A stretch of 64,000 bases of DNA from VRUE01 sp963770315 (GTDB lineage: Bacteria > Actinomycetota > Thermoleophilia > Solirubrobacterales > 70-9). The notes under the pieces are model-generated. The model was not told where the DNA came from. It was given only the letters and a program-made list of their open reading frames with translations, and did no database searches. Location: assembly GCA_963770315.1 (NCBI GenBank), contig CAVYPC010000002.1, positions 2,356,001 to 2,420,000 on the forward strand, in the 5' to 3' direction. Shown here one piece after another: positions 22,953 to 37,367 of this stretch (the stretch's first letter is position 1; every line of letters begins with the position of its first letter). Position numbers and translations under genes: made by a program.

Positions 22953-23771
22953 TCAGCTGATGAAGCTCACGACGCGGTCTATGACTCGTCGGTCGTCGAT
23001 CCAGGGCCAGTGGCCGGCGCCTTTGACAATCTCCACTTCGGCGTCGGGAAGGACCGCGGCGTGGGCGTCGGCGAACTTGGTGTGGAAGTAGATGTCGCCG
23101 TCGCCCCAGAGGATCAGCGCCGGGCAGGTGAGCCGGTCGAGGTGCTCCCCCGCGGCGGCGAGACGGTCCGGGTCGGCATGGCGATAGAGGGCCAGGATTG
23201 CGTCGCGGGTGCCCTTGTCCCAGTGATCCCAGACCGTGTCGACGAACTCCGGCGGCATCGGGCTGCGATCGGCGCGGGCCTGGCGCATGGTCAGCGCCAT
23301 TGAGGCTCGGGTCGTCGTCGCGTTGGCGATCTCGCCCAGCGGGCGACGGCGCCAGATCTGCGCGACCCAGTGCCAGCGGTAGCCGGGAAGCAGCGGCACC
23401 ACGTTGATCACGACCAGCTTCTCGACCAACCGCGGCCGCCGTTGCGCGCCGATCAGCGCCAGCGAGCCCCAGTCGTGGACGACGAGCTTGCGCCGCTCGA
23501 CGCCGAGCTCGTCGAAGCAGCGCTCGAGAAAGGCCGAGAGCCCGTACATCGAATAGTCGAAGCGGTCAGGGCTCGGGTGGTCCGAGCGCCCCCAACCGGG
23601 CATGTCGATCGCGATCGACGGCCCGCCCCGCTCCATGAACGGCACCCAGTCCTCGCCATGGCTCGGGTTGCCGTGGCAATACACGGTCGGCGTCCCCTCC
23701 CCCGGCACCCGGCGGTAGAAAACGCGCACTCCGTCGAGGACGAGCTCCCCCTCTTCGATCGCGTTCGCCAC
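22953..23771 (-). CDS. Alpha/beta hydrolase, haloalkane-dehalogenase-like
   Basis: A protein of about 272 residues with the alpha/beta-hydrolase fold. YCHGNPSHGEDW is the oxyanion region, and the nucleophile elbow is VVHDWGSLAL, with Asp rather than Ser, as in haloalkane dehalogenases and epoxide hydrolases. WGDGDIYFH carries the acid region and GAGHWPWID the catalytic His. A carbon-halogen or epoxide hydrolase is therefore more likely than an esterase. The GTG at 23771 avoids overlap with the divergent nth gene; an ATG at 23810 would overlap it. Confidence 0.82.
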   Translation of the reverse strand: MANAIEEGELVLDGVRVFYRRVPGEGTPTVYCHGNPSHGEDWVPFMERGGPSIAIDMPGWGRSDHPSPDRFDYSMYGLSAFLERCFDELGVERRKLVVHDWGSLALIGAQRRPRLVEKLVVINVVPLLPGYRWHWVAQIWRRRPLGEIANATTTRASMALTMRQARADRSPMPPEFVDTVWDHWDKGTRDAILALYRHADPDRLAAAGEHLDRLTCPALILWGDGDIYFHTKFADAHAAVLPDAEVEIVKGAGHWPWIDDRRVIDRVVSFIS

Positions 23772-23782
23772 CGGGAAAGCAT

Positions 23783-24481
23783 ATGAGCGGGCCAATAGGG
23801 TCCGCGCCAATGGCCTGGAAGCGACCGGACAAGCGGCGGGTGCGGGCGATCCGCGACCGGCTGCGCGAGATGTACGGGCAGCCTGTGAACGATCCCCACG
23901 GGCACCCGATCGCCGAGCTGGTCAAGACGGTGCTCTCCCAGCACACCAACGACCGCAACCGCGACCGCTCCTTCGCCCGCCTGCGCGAGCGCTACCCCAC
24001 CTGGGAGGAGGTGCGCGAGGCGCCGGTGGACGAGCTCGAGGAAGCGATCCGGCCCGGCGGCCTGGCAAAGCAGAAGGCGCCCCGCATCCAGGCGATCCTC
24101 GAGCGGCTCGGCGATCACCCCGATCTCGACTGGACCGCGCCTCCTACGCCGCGCGAGGAGTCGCTCGAGTTCCTGCTCTCGCTGCCGGGGGTCGGGCGCA
24201 AAACCGCGGCCTGCGTGCTGATCTTCACCTGGGGCATCCCGGAGATCCCGGTCGACGTCCACATCCACCGCGTCGGCGGCCGCCTCGGCCTGTTCCCGGA
24301 AAAGGCTTCCTTCGAGCGCGCGCACGACGAGGTGCTGGCAATTGTCCCGCCCGAGGACGCCTACGAGCTGCACATGAACCTGATTCGGCACGGCCGCGAG
24401 GTGTGCCGGCCGAAACCCCGCTGCGGGGAGTGCGCGCTGCGCCGGATGTGTCCCTGGTACCGTGCCCGCGGAAATGAGTAA
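23783..24481 (+). CDS. nth: Endonuclease III-type DNA glycosylase/AP lyase
   Basis: A 232-residue base-excision repair enzyme. The helix-hairpin-helix-GPD motif reads LPGVGRKTAACVL, with the catalytic Lys; the catalytic Asp is in EIPVDVHIHRV; and the C-terminal C-x5-C-x2-C-x5-C (CRPKPRCGECALRRMC) holds the 4Fe-4S cluster. It removes oxidised pyrimidines and nicks abasic sites. Two starts are possible: ATG 23783 and ATG 23810 (MAWKRPDKRR). Its last bases overlap the cytochrome c start, so the two are co-transcribed. Confidence 0.92.
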   Translation: MSGPIGSAPMAWKRPDKRRVRAIRDRLREMYGQPVNDPHGHPIAELVKTVLSQHTNDRNRDRSFARLRERYPTWEEVREAPVDELEEAIRPGGLAKQKAPRIQAILERLGDHPDLDWTAPPTPREESLEFLLSLPGVGRKTAACVLIFTWGIPEIPVDVHIHRVGGRLGLFPEKASFERAHDEVLAIVPPEDAYELHMNLIRHGREVCRPKPRCGECALRRMCPWYRARGNE

Positions 24482-24890
24482 GAAGACCTTCATCGTCTTC
24501 GGGCTGCTGGTCGTTTTCCTCGCGGCCCTGATTCCCTGGCTCGCCTTCCGCGCGGACGGCGACGCGGCTAACGCGGAGCCCGTTCCGAGCAACCTCAAGG
24601 CCGGGCAGAGCCTCTTCCAGACCAACTGCGGCACCTGCCACACGCTCTACGCGGCGGGGACCGACGGCAACTTCGCGCCGAACCTCGACGAACTGCTGGC
24701 CCCCACCGGCCCGCCCGAAGGGCCGAACGCCCAGCAGACGATCGAAGCGACCGAAAGCCGCGTCCTCAACGCGATCGAAAACGGTGTCGACAGCAGCACG
24801 ACCCCTGGCCGGATGCCCGCCGGCATCATCAACGGCGAGCAGGCCAAGGAAGTGGCGGCCTTCGTGGCCGCAACCGCGGGCGAGGGCTGA
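24474..24890 (+). CDS. Membrane-anchored c-type cytochrome
   Basis: A 138-residue protein. Residues ~5-24 form an uncleaved-looking signal anchor (FIVFGLLVVFLAALIPWLAF). The haem site is NCGTCHTLYAAG (CxxCH), and a Met that could be the distal ligand lies in TPGRMPAGII, giving a class I cytochrome c domain on the outside of the membrane. It would shuttle electrons in respiration; no oxidase gene is nearby. The start overlaps the nth stop by eight bases, an unusual pairing of a repair gene with a cytochrome. Confidence 0.85.
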   Translation: MSKKTFIVFGLLVVFLAALIPWLAFRADGDAANAEPVPSNLKAGQSLFQTNCGTCHTLYAAGTDGNFAPNLDELLAPTGPPEGPNAQQTIEATESRVLNAIENGVDSSTTPGRMPAGIINGEQAKEVAAFVAATAGEG

Positions 24891-24912
24891 GCCCCCGCCC
24901 GCAGCGGGCCCC

Positions 24913-26148
24913 CTAATCGGCCAGGTGCAGGGTGCTGACGACCCCCGCGTGATCCGAGGGCCAGAACGGCGGGGCCGCCTGGAACGGCGTGTCCCCGATC
25001 AGCTCGGCGTCGTCTCCACTCGAGCGGGCGGCGCCGCGGCTGAGGATCAGGTCGATCCGGGTTTTCAGCGTCGAAACCGGGTTGTTCAGCTGCCCCGGCG
25101 CGAGCTGCGGTATGACGTTCGATTCCTGGCAGCAGGAGCTGCCAGGGCCGAGCTGCGCCTCGTCCCAGGCGTCACGGAACTTGCCCGGCGCAGTGAGCTG
25201 CGCATAGGAGGTGGTCGTGGAGCCATCCGACGCGGAGTTGAAGTCGCCGGTGGCGACGATCGTCCCGCCCTTGCCCGGGCCCGCGAGGAACTCGGCCGCC
25301 TGTTCCTCTTGCACGAGCGGCGATTCCTCGGTTTCGAGGTGGGTGTCCACGAACCGGAACGGCAGGTGCTTCAGCCTGGCGTCGATGCTGGCCCAGCCAC
25401 GTTCGAATGACAGCGGGCCGACCGGCGATTCGATCACCTGCTGAGCGGTGTAGTGCCCGCTTTGCGGATTGCTCCAGGTCAGTTCCGGCGTGTCGTCGTT
25501 GACGAGGATCACGTCGCGATCTTCGAGCTGCACGGTGCAGGTGATTTCCGGCCCCGGTTGGACGCAGCCCTGTTCGGCCAGCGCGAGCGGCGCCGGGCCG
25601 ATGTTCGCGTTGTGCGCAATCGACCCCACCGAGTAGTGCAGCCCCCGGGCTTCGAGATCGCCCTGCAGGATGGCGAGGAAGTCGTAGCCGGGTGGCGGGT
25701 TCGTGCCGCCGGTCGTCCACTTCGTGACCTCTTGCAGGCCGATCAGGTCCGGCTCCTTTTCCTGGATCTCGTCGGCGATCGCTTCGGCGCGCTGGGGGAA
25801 GTTCGTGTACTGCACCGTCGCGTAGATCCGCGCGACGGCCGCGACGAATTCTTCCGCGGTTTTCGCTTCGAGCGCCGGCCCAAGGCTGGAGCCCAGATAG
25901 AGGTTCTGGGTCATGACGGTCAGGTCGCGCTTGTCTTCGCCATGGTGACCCTGGTGGCCGTGACCGTGGTGACCGCCGTAGCCGTGGTGGACCGCTTTGC
26001 CGTGGCTGTGGCCGTGGCCGCGATCGTGACCGCGCCCGTGGGCGGACGCCATCGCCGGCAACAGGGCGAGCGCGAACACCGCGACGAGCGCCGCCAGCCA
26101 GGCTCGGCGAGCGGGTGCGTGAGTGTGACTCAAGAGATTCCTCCTCAT
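24913..26148 (-). CDS. Secreted endonuclease/exonuclease/phosphatase protein with His-rich N-terminus
   Basis: A protein of about 411 residues. A signal peptide is evident (RRAWLAALVAVFALALLPAM, then ASA). It is followed by a ~35-residue Gly/His-rich stretch (AHGRGHDRGHGHSHGK, more His beyond) that could bind metal. The catalytic part has the EEP hallmarks: VMTQNLYLGSSLG, PDLIGLQEVTKW, FVDTHLETE, ATGDFNSASDGS and the terminal WPSDHAGVVSTL. It is probably an exported nuclease or phosphodiesterase. The ATG at 26148 is chosen because the signal peptide follows; the frame is open 18 codons upstream. Divergent from dnaK. Confidence 0.85.
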   Translation of the reverse strand: MRRNLLSHTHAPARRAWLAALVAVFALALLPAMASAHGRGHDRGHGHSHGKAVHHGYGGHHGHGHQGHHGEDKRDLTVMTQNLYLGSSLGPALEAKTAEEFVAAVARIYATVQYTNFPQRAEAIADEIQEKEPDLIGLQEVTKWTTGGTNPPPGYDFLAILQGDLEARGLHYSVGSIAHNANIGPAPLALAEQGCVQPGPEITCTVQLEDRDVILVNDDTPELTWSNPQSGHYTAQQVIESPVGPLSFERGWASIDARLKHLPFRFVDTHLETEESPLVQEEQAAEFLAGPGKGGTIVATGDFNSASDGSTTTSYAQLTAPGKFRDAWDEAQLGPGSSCCQESNVIPQLAPGQLNNPVSTLKTRIDLILSRGAARSSGDDAELIGDTPFQAAPPFWPSDHAGVVSTLHLAD

Positions 26149-26234
26149 TCCGTGATTGGTCGAGGCGCCTCCCCTGATGTGCCCGCTGCCACCGCGCGCC
26201 AAACCAATATAGGCGCTCTGAGCATCGGTGTTTG

Positions 26235-26274
26235 AAATCTAAGAAAAATCTGCCATACTGAGACTTAGATTTTT
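26235..26274. promoter_or_regulatory. Nested AT-rich inverted repeats upstream of dnaK
   Basis: AAATCTAAG (26235-26243) pairs with CTTAGATTT (26264-26272), and AAAAATCT (26244-26251) pairs with AGATTTTT (26267-26274). They lie 60-100 bases before the dnaK start in the divergent gap with the secreted nuclease gene. No CIRCE element and no CTTGAG-type HAIR repeat is visible, so this is the only obvious operator candidate for the heat-shock operon. The low GC also suits a promoter. Confidence 0.5.
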
Positions 26275-26333
26275 AGAGTCCGCTCGGCGGCTCTCTGCCA
26301 GTCAAGACAAAAACTCCTGGAGGTACGCACGAA

Positions 26334-28234
<1,901 letters not shown>

Positions 28235-28238
<4 letters not shown>

Positions 28239-28921
28239 GGGACGAGCAACGGGACGATCTCGGGACCAACCCCTCAGCCGCGGGTCCTGTCGGCGCAGGG
28301 AACCCCGATGAGCCCCAGCCCGCGGGTCCTGTCGGGGCAGGGGACCCACCGCCCCCTCCGGTAGCTGAAGCTTCCTCAGGGGCGGTCCCCCCTGCCCCGC
28401 CACCCGCGGGAGGGGCGTCCGGCGGAGGTTCAGCTGATGACACCCAAGTTGAGGCGGATCTCGATGCCCTGCTCGCCGACACTCAGCGGGAGCGGGACGA
28501 GTACCTGGATCTCGCCAAGCGGACCAAGGCTGACTTCGAGAACTTTCGCAAGCGGATGACGGCTGAGGTTCTGGCTGCCGGCGGGCGGGGGAAAGCTGAA
28601 GTGCTGCGGGACGTGATTCCTGTGCTCGATGATTTAGAGCGGGCGCTTCAGGCCGCTGGCTTGGATCCGGAGGGGGACTCGGAGGATGGGTTGGCGCACG
28701 GGGTGCTGCTCGTCTTCCGTGGGCTGCGCGAGTCGCTGCTCCGCAACGGGATCGAGGCTCTCGATCCGACCGGGGAGAAGTTCGATCCCACTCTGCATGA
28801 AGCGCTTTCGACCCAACCCGCCGACGGAACTGAGTCCGGCACGGTCGTCGAGACGATGCAGAAGGGCTACCGGCTGGGCGAGCAGCTGATCCGGCCCGCC
28901 CGCGTGGTGGTGGCGGAGTAA
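28235..28921 (+). CDS. grpE: Nucleotide exchange factor GrpE
   Basis: A 228-residue DnaK cofactor. Residues ~70-228 are the GrpE domain: a long coiled coil, then RTKADFENFRKRM, DVIPVLDDLERALQAAG, and the C-terminal beta domain ending GYRLGEQLIRPARVVVAE. The first ~68 residues are an unusual Pro/Gly/Ala-rich extension with a repeated AGPVGAG, encoded by a repeated DNA segment. GrpE swaps ADP for ATP on DnaK and can act as a thermosensor. Its start overlaps the dnaK stop (ATGA). Confidence 0.95.
28278..28342 (+). repeat. Direct repeat inside the grpE 5' region
   Basis: A 23-base unit beginning CCGCGGGTCCTGTCGG occurs at 28278-28300 and again at 28320-28342 with one difference. An inverted, gapped relative ending CCCGCGGG at 28410 follows at about 28384-28410. 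The repeat encodes AGPVGAG twice. The GC-rich complementary parts can fold into a hairpin at the grpE start, suggesting an inserted repeat that was kept in frame. Confidence 0.65.
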
Positions 28922-28928
28922 GGGCGCC

Positions 28929-30050
<1,122 letters not shown>

Positions 30051-30108
30051 GCGATTGCACGATTCACCCCCCTACCGTGTGGAAAAAGCTGCAATCGGCG
30101 GTGGCGGG

Positions 30109-30461
30109 TTGAGCGCGGTGCGGCGGGAAACGATCGCCGCGTCTGTGGATGCGGAGCGCGGCGTCTTCATGATCTCGGTCGCCGCCGAGCTTGCCCAGAT
30201 GCACCCGCAGACGCTGAGGATGTACGAGTCGCGCGGCCTGATCGAGCCGCAGCGCTCGGCGAAGAACACCCGCCTCTACTCACAGCGCGACGTCGAGCAG
30301 CTGCGACACATCCAGCGGCTCACCTCGGAGGGCTTGAACCTGGCGGGGGTCGAAATCGTCCTGGAGATGGAAGCCGAGGTCGAGAGGATGAAAGCCAAGC
30401 TGGAGCGGATGCGCCACCACGCCGCCGAACTCGAACGCCGCATGTCGAGGGAAGGATTCTG

Positions 30462-30462
<1 letters not shown>
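30109..30462 (+). CDS. hspR: Heat-shock repressor HspR (MerR family)
   Basis: A regulator of about 117 residues. After a short N-terminal segment, FMISVAAELAQMHPQTLRMY and ESRGLIEPQRSAKNTRLYSQ form a MerR-type winged HTH, and the C-terminal helix (LEMEAEVERMKAKLERMRHH) is the dimerising coiled coil. In other actinobacteria HspR represses the dnaK operon with DnaK as co-repressor, and the position between dnaJ and clpB is conserved. The start is ambiguous: TTG 30109 or GTG 30118. The stop overlaps the clpB start (TGATG). Confidence 0.93.
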
Positions 30463-33056
<2,594 letters not shown>

Positions 33057-33125
33057 GCCCGCTGGGAAGCGCAATCCAGGCGGCGACTCTTTAGGAATCG
33101 GGTAGAGATTCCGACGTAAGCTTGT

Positions 33126-33986
33126 GTGAGCTTCAAACAGATGTTGCGACGACGTCAGATCAACCGGGGCACCGAGGGGCGCAGCTCGCGCTTTCTGCTT
33201 GGCCTGGCCGATGTCGTCCGCTGGCCCTTCGAGCGATTCGCCTGGCTGCTCGAGCGGCGGCTGATCTGGCCGCTGCGGGAGCGGATCGCCGGCTGGGGGC
33301 CGACCGGCAGCATCGCCGGTGCCGGCGCGCTCGCCGCCCTGGTGGCGGCCGCCGTACTGGTCGGAGTCCTCTGGCCTGCGGGCGGCGGCGGATCCGGCCA
33401 GCAGGTCGCCGCGGCGCCGGCCCGTGGGGCGATCGCGACGCCCGCGACGGAGCCACAGGCCGCAGAGCCGAAGGAGCCGGTGCTGCAGGGCGTTCCACCT
33501 TCGTTCGGAGTCGGCAAGGGCGTCGGCGTATCGAGCGCGGCAGGCGACCAGGCGAAGAGCACCGAGGCCGGCGCCCCTGAAGCGGCGCCCGAAGCGAGCG
33601 CCGAAACCGCCCAGCCCGAAGGCGGCGCGGCTACGACCTCCAGCGCGAAGCCGGTACCCGCGGGCCCGGCGGCGATGAAGGTCGCCCACCGCTTCTCCGA
33701 GGCCTTCGTCTTCTACGAGATCGGCGAGCGCCAGGCGCGGGCGAAGACCGTGTTCGGCGAAACCGCGACGCCGCAGCTGGCCACCGCCCTGGGCGAACGG
33801 CCGCCGCGGCTTCCCGCCGACGCCAAGGTGCCCAAGGCCCGCGTCGTCAACCTCGTCCCCGGCCCCCGCGCCGGCAAGGCATACACCGTCAGCGTCTCGC
33901 TGCTGCGGGTCGGGCTCACCAGCGAGCTGCGGCTGGAGCTGAACAAAGCGAACGGCAACTGGCTGGTAACGGACGTCCGAGGCTGA
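33126..33986 (+). CDS. Single-pass membrane protein with extracytoplasmic domain
   Basis: A 286-residue protein with a basic cytoplasmic N-terminus (~58 residues), one membrane helix (SIAGAGALAALVAAAVLVGV), a Pro/Ala/Glu-rich linker (residues ~85-180) and a compact C-terminal domain (MKVAHRFSEAFVFYEIGERQ ... NGNWLVTDVRG) resembling NTF2-like or conjugation-protein folds. No named family is recognised. It overlaps the lytic transglycosylase gene by a single base (TGATG), so the two are co-expressed and the protein may anchor or regulate that enzyme at the cell envelope. Confidence 0.7.
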   Translation: MSFKQMLRRRQINRGTEGRSSRFLLGLADVVRWPFERFAWLLERRLIWPLRERIAGWGPTGSIAGAGALAALVAAAVLVGVLWPAGGGGSGQQVAAAPARGAIATPATEPQAAEPKEPVLQGVPPSFGVGKGVGVSSAAGDQAKSTEAGAPEAAPEASAETAQPEGGAATTSSAKPVPAGPAAMKVAHRFSEAFVFYEIGERQARAKTVFGETATPQLATALGERPPRLPADAKVPKARVVNLVPGPRAGKAYTVSVSLLRVGLTSELRLELNKANGNWLVTDVRG

Positions 33987-35650
33987 TGCGGCGACTGACC
34001 GGAATCTTGGCGGGGGTGGGACTGGCCCTGGCGTTTGCCGCGCCCGGCGCGCTCGCCGACGGCACGATCGAAGCGCAGGCGGCGCCGGTGAGCGAAGAAG
34101 CCGCCGGCGCCGACGGGACCGCGGCGAGCCAGACCGAAGCTCCGGCGCCGGCGCCGGAGCCGGCGGTGCAGCAGGGAGCGACGCTGGCGGCGCCGACTCC
34201 AACGCCCGCCCCGGCACCGAAGCCGAGCAACGGCGGCGGGATCACGGCCAAGCCCGAACCGCAGCCGACGCCGCAGGCGGAGGAAGAACCCGAAGCCGAA
34301 GACGGCGCCAGCGAAGCGCTCGTCGCGCCACCCTCCTTCTCCGTTCCGCTCCTTCCCGGCTCCAGCTGCGCCCCGTCCGGGGTCCCGGCCGTCCTCGTGC
34401 CGATCTACCAGCGTGCCTCGACCGCCTACGGGCTCGGCCCGCAGGGCCCCAGCGTGCTCGCCGCGATCAACGAGATCGAGACCGCCTTCGGCACCAACCT
34501 CAACGTCTCCTCGGCGGGCGCGGTGGGCTGGATGCAGTTCATGCCGGAAACCTGGGCCGGCTACGGGGTCGACGCCAACGGCGACGGGGTGGCGGACCCC
34601 TTCAACCCCGAAGACGCGATCTTCGCCGCCGCCAGCTACCTGCGCGCGGCCGGCGCGCCGGTCGATTGGTACAACGCCGTCTTCGCCTACAACCACGCCG
34701 ACTGGTACGTCGCCGAGGTACTCGCCAACGCGCAGTGCTACGGACAGCTGGGCGGCGCGGTCGGCGGGACCTTCGAACTGACCCCGAAGCTGCAGGTGCT
34801 GAGCTGCGACACCGCGAAGGCCTGGCGCAAGCGGGTCCCGGCCGAATACCTCGACGCCTTCGAGAGCGCCGCCGCCCGCTACGACCTCGGCCCCCGCGGC
34901 GTCTGGGCGCTGGCCGCGGTCGCCCGGCTGGAGTCGGACTTCGGCCGCGGGATGTCGAAATCGGAACTTCGCCGCCACGGCGCGCTCGGCCTCGTCGACA
35001 GCGAGTGGAAGAGCTACGCGGTCGACGGCGATGGCGACGGCCGCCTCCGTCGCGAGGACCCGGCCGACTCCGCCGCCACGCTGGCGCGGATGATCTGGTC
35101 CCGCGGTGGCCTGCGCCCGGGCCTGTTCGAACACAACCACGCCGAGTGGTACGTGGACGCGGTCCTCGCCGAAGCGGACCGGATCGAAGGCAGGTGCAAG
35201 GCCAGCACGGTCGACTGGGCGCTCACCCTGCCCAACGCGGTGATGGCGCCGATCGACTGGGCCAACCTGACCCTCTCCAACGAGCTCGAGAAACAGGATC
35301 TCGACAGCGGCGCGATCGACCCACGCATCGTCGGCCTGCTCGGGGCGATCACGCAATCGCACCAGATCACGATCTCGGCGCTGCGCTCCGACCACTCCGA
35401 GTACACGACCGAAGGCAACATCTCCAACCACTACTACGGGCGGGCGATGGACATCGCCGCGGTCGACGGCGTTTCCTGCACCGACACCTCCCCGACCGCG
35501 CCCTGCGGCGAACTGGCCAAAACGCTCTCCGAACTGCCGGCGCCGGCGATGCCGACCGAGCTGATCTACTGCTACGACGTCGACGGTCCCGGCCCGGCTT
35601 TCGCCCGCTCGGATCACTGCGATCACGTACACGTGGGCTACGACGGCTGA
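33986..35650 (+). CDS. Secreted lytic transglycosylase with a C-terminal M15-like peptidase domain
   Basis: A 554-residue exported protein. A signal peptide (ILAGVGLALAFAAPGALA) precedes a Pro/Ala-rich linker to residue ~110. The first transglycosylase module has the catalytic Glu in INEIETAFGTNLNVSSAGAV, followed by GWMQFMPETW. A second, related module has LAAVARLESDFGRG. The C-terminal ~90 residues contain ISNHYYGRAMDIAAVDG and RSDHCDHVHVGYDG, the His/Asp/His-x-His pattern of M15 D,D-carboxypeptidase-like domains. It would cut both glycan strands and peptide bridges of peptidoglycan. A DANGDGVADPFN segment resembles a calcium loop. Confidence 0.85.
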   Translation: MRRLTGILAGVGLALAFAAPGALADGTIEAQAAPVSEEAAGADGTAASQTEAPAPAPEPAVQQGATLAAPTPTPAPAPKPSNGGGITAKPEPQPTPQAEEEPEAEDGASEALVAPPSFSVPLLPGSSCAPSGVPAVLVPIYQRASTAYGLGPQGPSVLAAINEIETAFGTNLNVSSAGAVGWMQFMPETWAGYGVDANGDGVADPFNPEDAIFAAASYLRAAGAPVDWYNAVFAYNHADWYVAEVLANAQCYGQLGGAVGGTFELTPKLQVLSCDTAKAWRKRVPAEYLDAFESAAARYDLGPRGVWALAAVARLESDFGRGMSKSELRRHGALGLVDSEWKSYAVDGDGDGRLRREDPADSAATLARMIWSRGGLRPGLFEHNHAEWYVDAVLAEADRIEGRCKASTVDWALTLPNAVMAPIDWANLTLSNELEKQDLDSGAIDPRIVGLLGAITQSHQITISALRSDHSEYTTEGNISNHYYGRAMDIAAVDGVSCTDTSPTAPCGELAKTLSELPAPAMPTELIYCYDVDGPGPAFARSDHCDHVHVGYDG

Positions 35651-35692
35651 CAGCCGGGTAACGTAAGGCCGTACCCCCTACAGGAGGCCTTC

Positions 35693-35974
35693 ATGCCCAC
35701 TTACGTGATGCTCACCAACCTGACCGCCGAGGGCGTCCGCACCCTCAAGAACAACCCGGGACGGGTCGCCGAGGTGAATAAGGAGGTCGAACAGATCGGC
35801 GCCAAAGTGCAGGCCCAGTACGCGACGCTTGGCCAGTACGACTTCGTCACGATCGTCGAGGCTCCCGACGAGAAGACGATGGCCAAGGTTTCCGTCGAGC
35901 TGGGCTCGCGCGGGACGATGACCAGCCAGACGCTCACGGCGATGCCGGCCGACGAGCTTTCGGACTCCCTCTAA
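35693..35974 (+). CDS. GYD domain protein
   Basis: A 93-residue alpha/beta protein of the GYD family. TYVMLTNLTAEGVRTLKNNP opens it, and GQYDFVTIVEAPDEKTMAKV holds the Gly-x-Tyr-Asp signature; the rest matches the ferredoxin-like dimeric alpha-beta barrel of the family. The function of GYD proteins is not known; some are stress-linked. AGGAGG precedes the ATG. It sits alone between the transglycosylase and purD. Confidence 0.85.
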   Translation: MPTYVMLTNLTAEGVRTLKNNPGRVAEVNKEVEQIGAKVQAQYATLGQYDFVTIVEAPDEKTMAKVSVELGSRGTMTSQTLTAMPADELSDSL

Positions 35975-36067
35975 CAAAGCGCCGCCTCCTCTGCTCCCGC
36001 GAATGCCTGAAGAATCAGATATGGACTGGGATTCGCTCCCGCGTCCGGGGGCGGCTTGAGCACGAAT

Positions 36068-37342
36068 ATGCGCGTACTCGTCGTCGGGGGGGGTGGGCGC
36101 GAGCACGCGATGGTGCGGGCTTTCGCGCGCTCGCCCCGCTCCCCCGAGCTGCTCTGCGCTCCCGGCAATGCCGGCATAGCCGCCGAGGCCGAGTGCCTGC
36201 CCGAGGTCGGCGCCGGCGACGTCGAGGCGATCGTCGCCCTGGCGCGGAAGCGTGCCGTCGACCTCGTCGCCGTAGGGCCGGAGGCGCCGCTTGTCGCCGG
36301 CCTCGTCGACGCGCTCGAGCGGGCCGGGATCGCCGCCTTCGGACCGCGCGCCGCCGCGGCCGAGCTGGAGGGGTCGAAGGCGTTCGCCAAGCAGCTGATG
36401 AAGGAGGCTGGCGTGCCGACCGCATCGCACGCCCTTCTGCGCAGCCGCGAGCAGGCGCTCGAGCACGTCGCCCGCGCGTCCTACCCGGCGGTGCTCAAGG
36501 CCGACGGGCTGGCGGCCGGCAAGGGGGTGCTGATCTGCGCCACGGAGGACGAGTCGCGCGAGGCCATCGAGGTCTTCTTCGGCGAGCGGCGCTTCGGCGA
36601 CACGACCGTCGTCCTCGAGGAGTTCCTCGAGGGGGAAGAGCTCTCGCTGCTCGCCCTCTGCGACGGCGAGAACGTCGTCCCCCTGGCGCCCGCCCAGGAC
36701 TACAAGCGGATCTTCGACGGCGACCTGGGGCCGAACACCGGCGGCATGGGCAGCTACTCGCCGGTGCCGGGCTTCGGCGCCGGCGAGGTCGAGGAGATCG
36801 TCGACGCCGTGCACCGCCCGGTCCTCGCCGCGATGGCCGCCCGCGGGACGCCCTTTCACGGCGTCCTCTACGCCGGCCTGATGGTGGGGCCGGAGGGGGC
36901 CAAGGTGCTCGAGTTCAACACCCGCTTCGGCGACCCCGAGACCCAGGCCGTGCTGCCGCGGCTGCGCTCCGATCTGCTCGAGCTCTGCCTGGCGGCGCGC
37001 GAGCCGGGCGGGCTGGCCGGGGCCGGGGCCGAGTTCGGCGAGGACTGGGCGGTCACGCTGGTCCTCGCCTCAGCCGGCTACCCGGAGACCTCCTCGAAGG
37101 GGGACGCGATCCACGGCCTCGCCGCGGCGGCGGAACTGGCTGAGGTGACCCACGCCGGCACCGCCGAGCGCAGCGGCGAGATCGTCACCGCGGGGGGCCG
37201 CGTGCTCAACGTCACCGCCCTGGGCCCGACCCCCGCCGCGGCGCGCGATCACGCGTACGATGCCGCCAGTCGGATCTCCTTCGATGGAATGCAGATCCGC
37301 TCCGACATCGCCGCCCGCGCCGTCGAGCGGGTGCCCAGTTGA
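36068..37342 (+). CDS. purD: Phosphoribosylamine-glycine ligase
   Basis: An ATP-grasp enzyme of about 424 residues for step two of IMP synthesis. RVLVVGGGGREHAMVRAFA is the standard N-terminus, GPEAPLVAGLVDALE follows, and YPAVLKADGLAAGKGVLIC is the ATP-grasp loop; NTGGMGSYSPVPG and EFNTRFGDPETQ are the PurD metal-binding motifs. All are intact. A TTG at 36056 would add four residues. It opens the long purine region; purE follows after 25 bases. Confidence 0.95.
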   Translation: MRVLVVGGGGREHAMVRAFARSPRSPELLCAPGNAGIAAEAECLPEVGAGDVEAIVALARKRAVDLVAVGPEAPLVAGLVDALERAGIAAFGPRAAAAELEGSKAFAKQLMKEAGVPTASHALLRSREQALEHVARASYPAVLKADGLAAGKGVLICATEDESREAIEVFFGERRFGDTTVVLEEFLEGEELSLLALCDGENVVPLAPAQDYKRIFDGDLGPNTGGMGSYSPVPGFGAGEVEEIVDAVHRPVLAAMAARGTPFHGVLYAGLMVGPEGAKVLEFNTRFGDPETQAVLPRLRSDLLELCLAAREPGGLAGAGAEFGEDWAVTLVLASAGYPETSSKGDAIHGLAAAAELAEVTHAGTAERSGEIVTAGGRVLNVTALGPTPAAARDHAYDAASRISFDGMQIRSDIAARAVERVPS

Positions 37343-37367
37343 CGACGAACCAGCTAGAGAGGAAGGG

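Noticed and set aside
26275..26333. CIRCE or HAIR heat-shock operator directly before dnaK
   Set aside because: Neither TTAGCACTC/GAGTGCTAA nor CTTGAG/CTCAAG spaced repeats are present in this leader.
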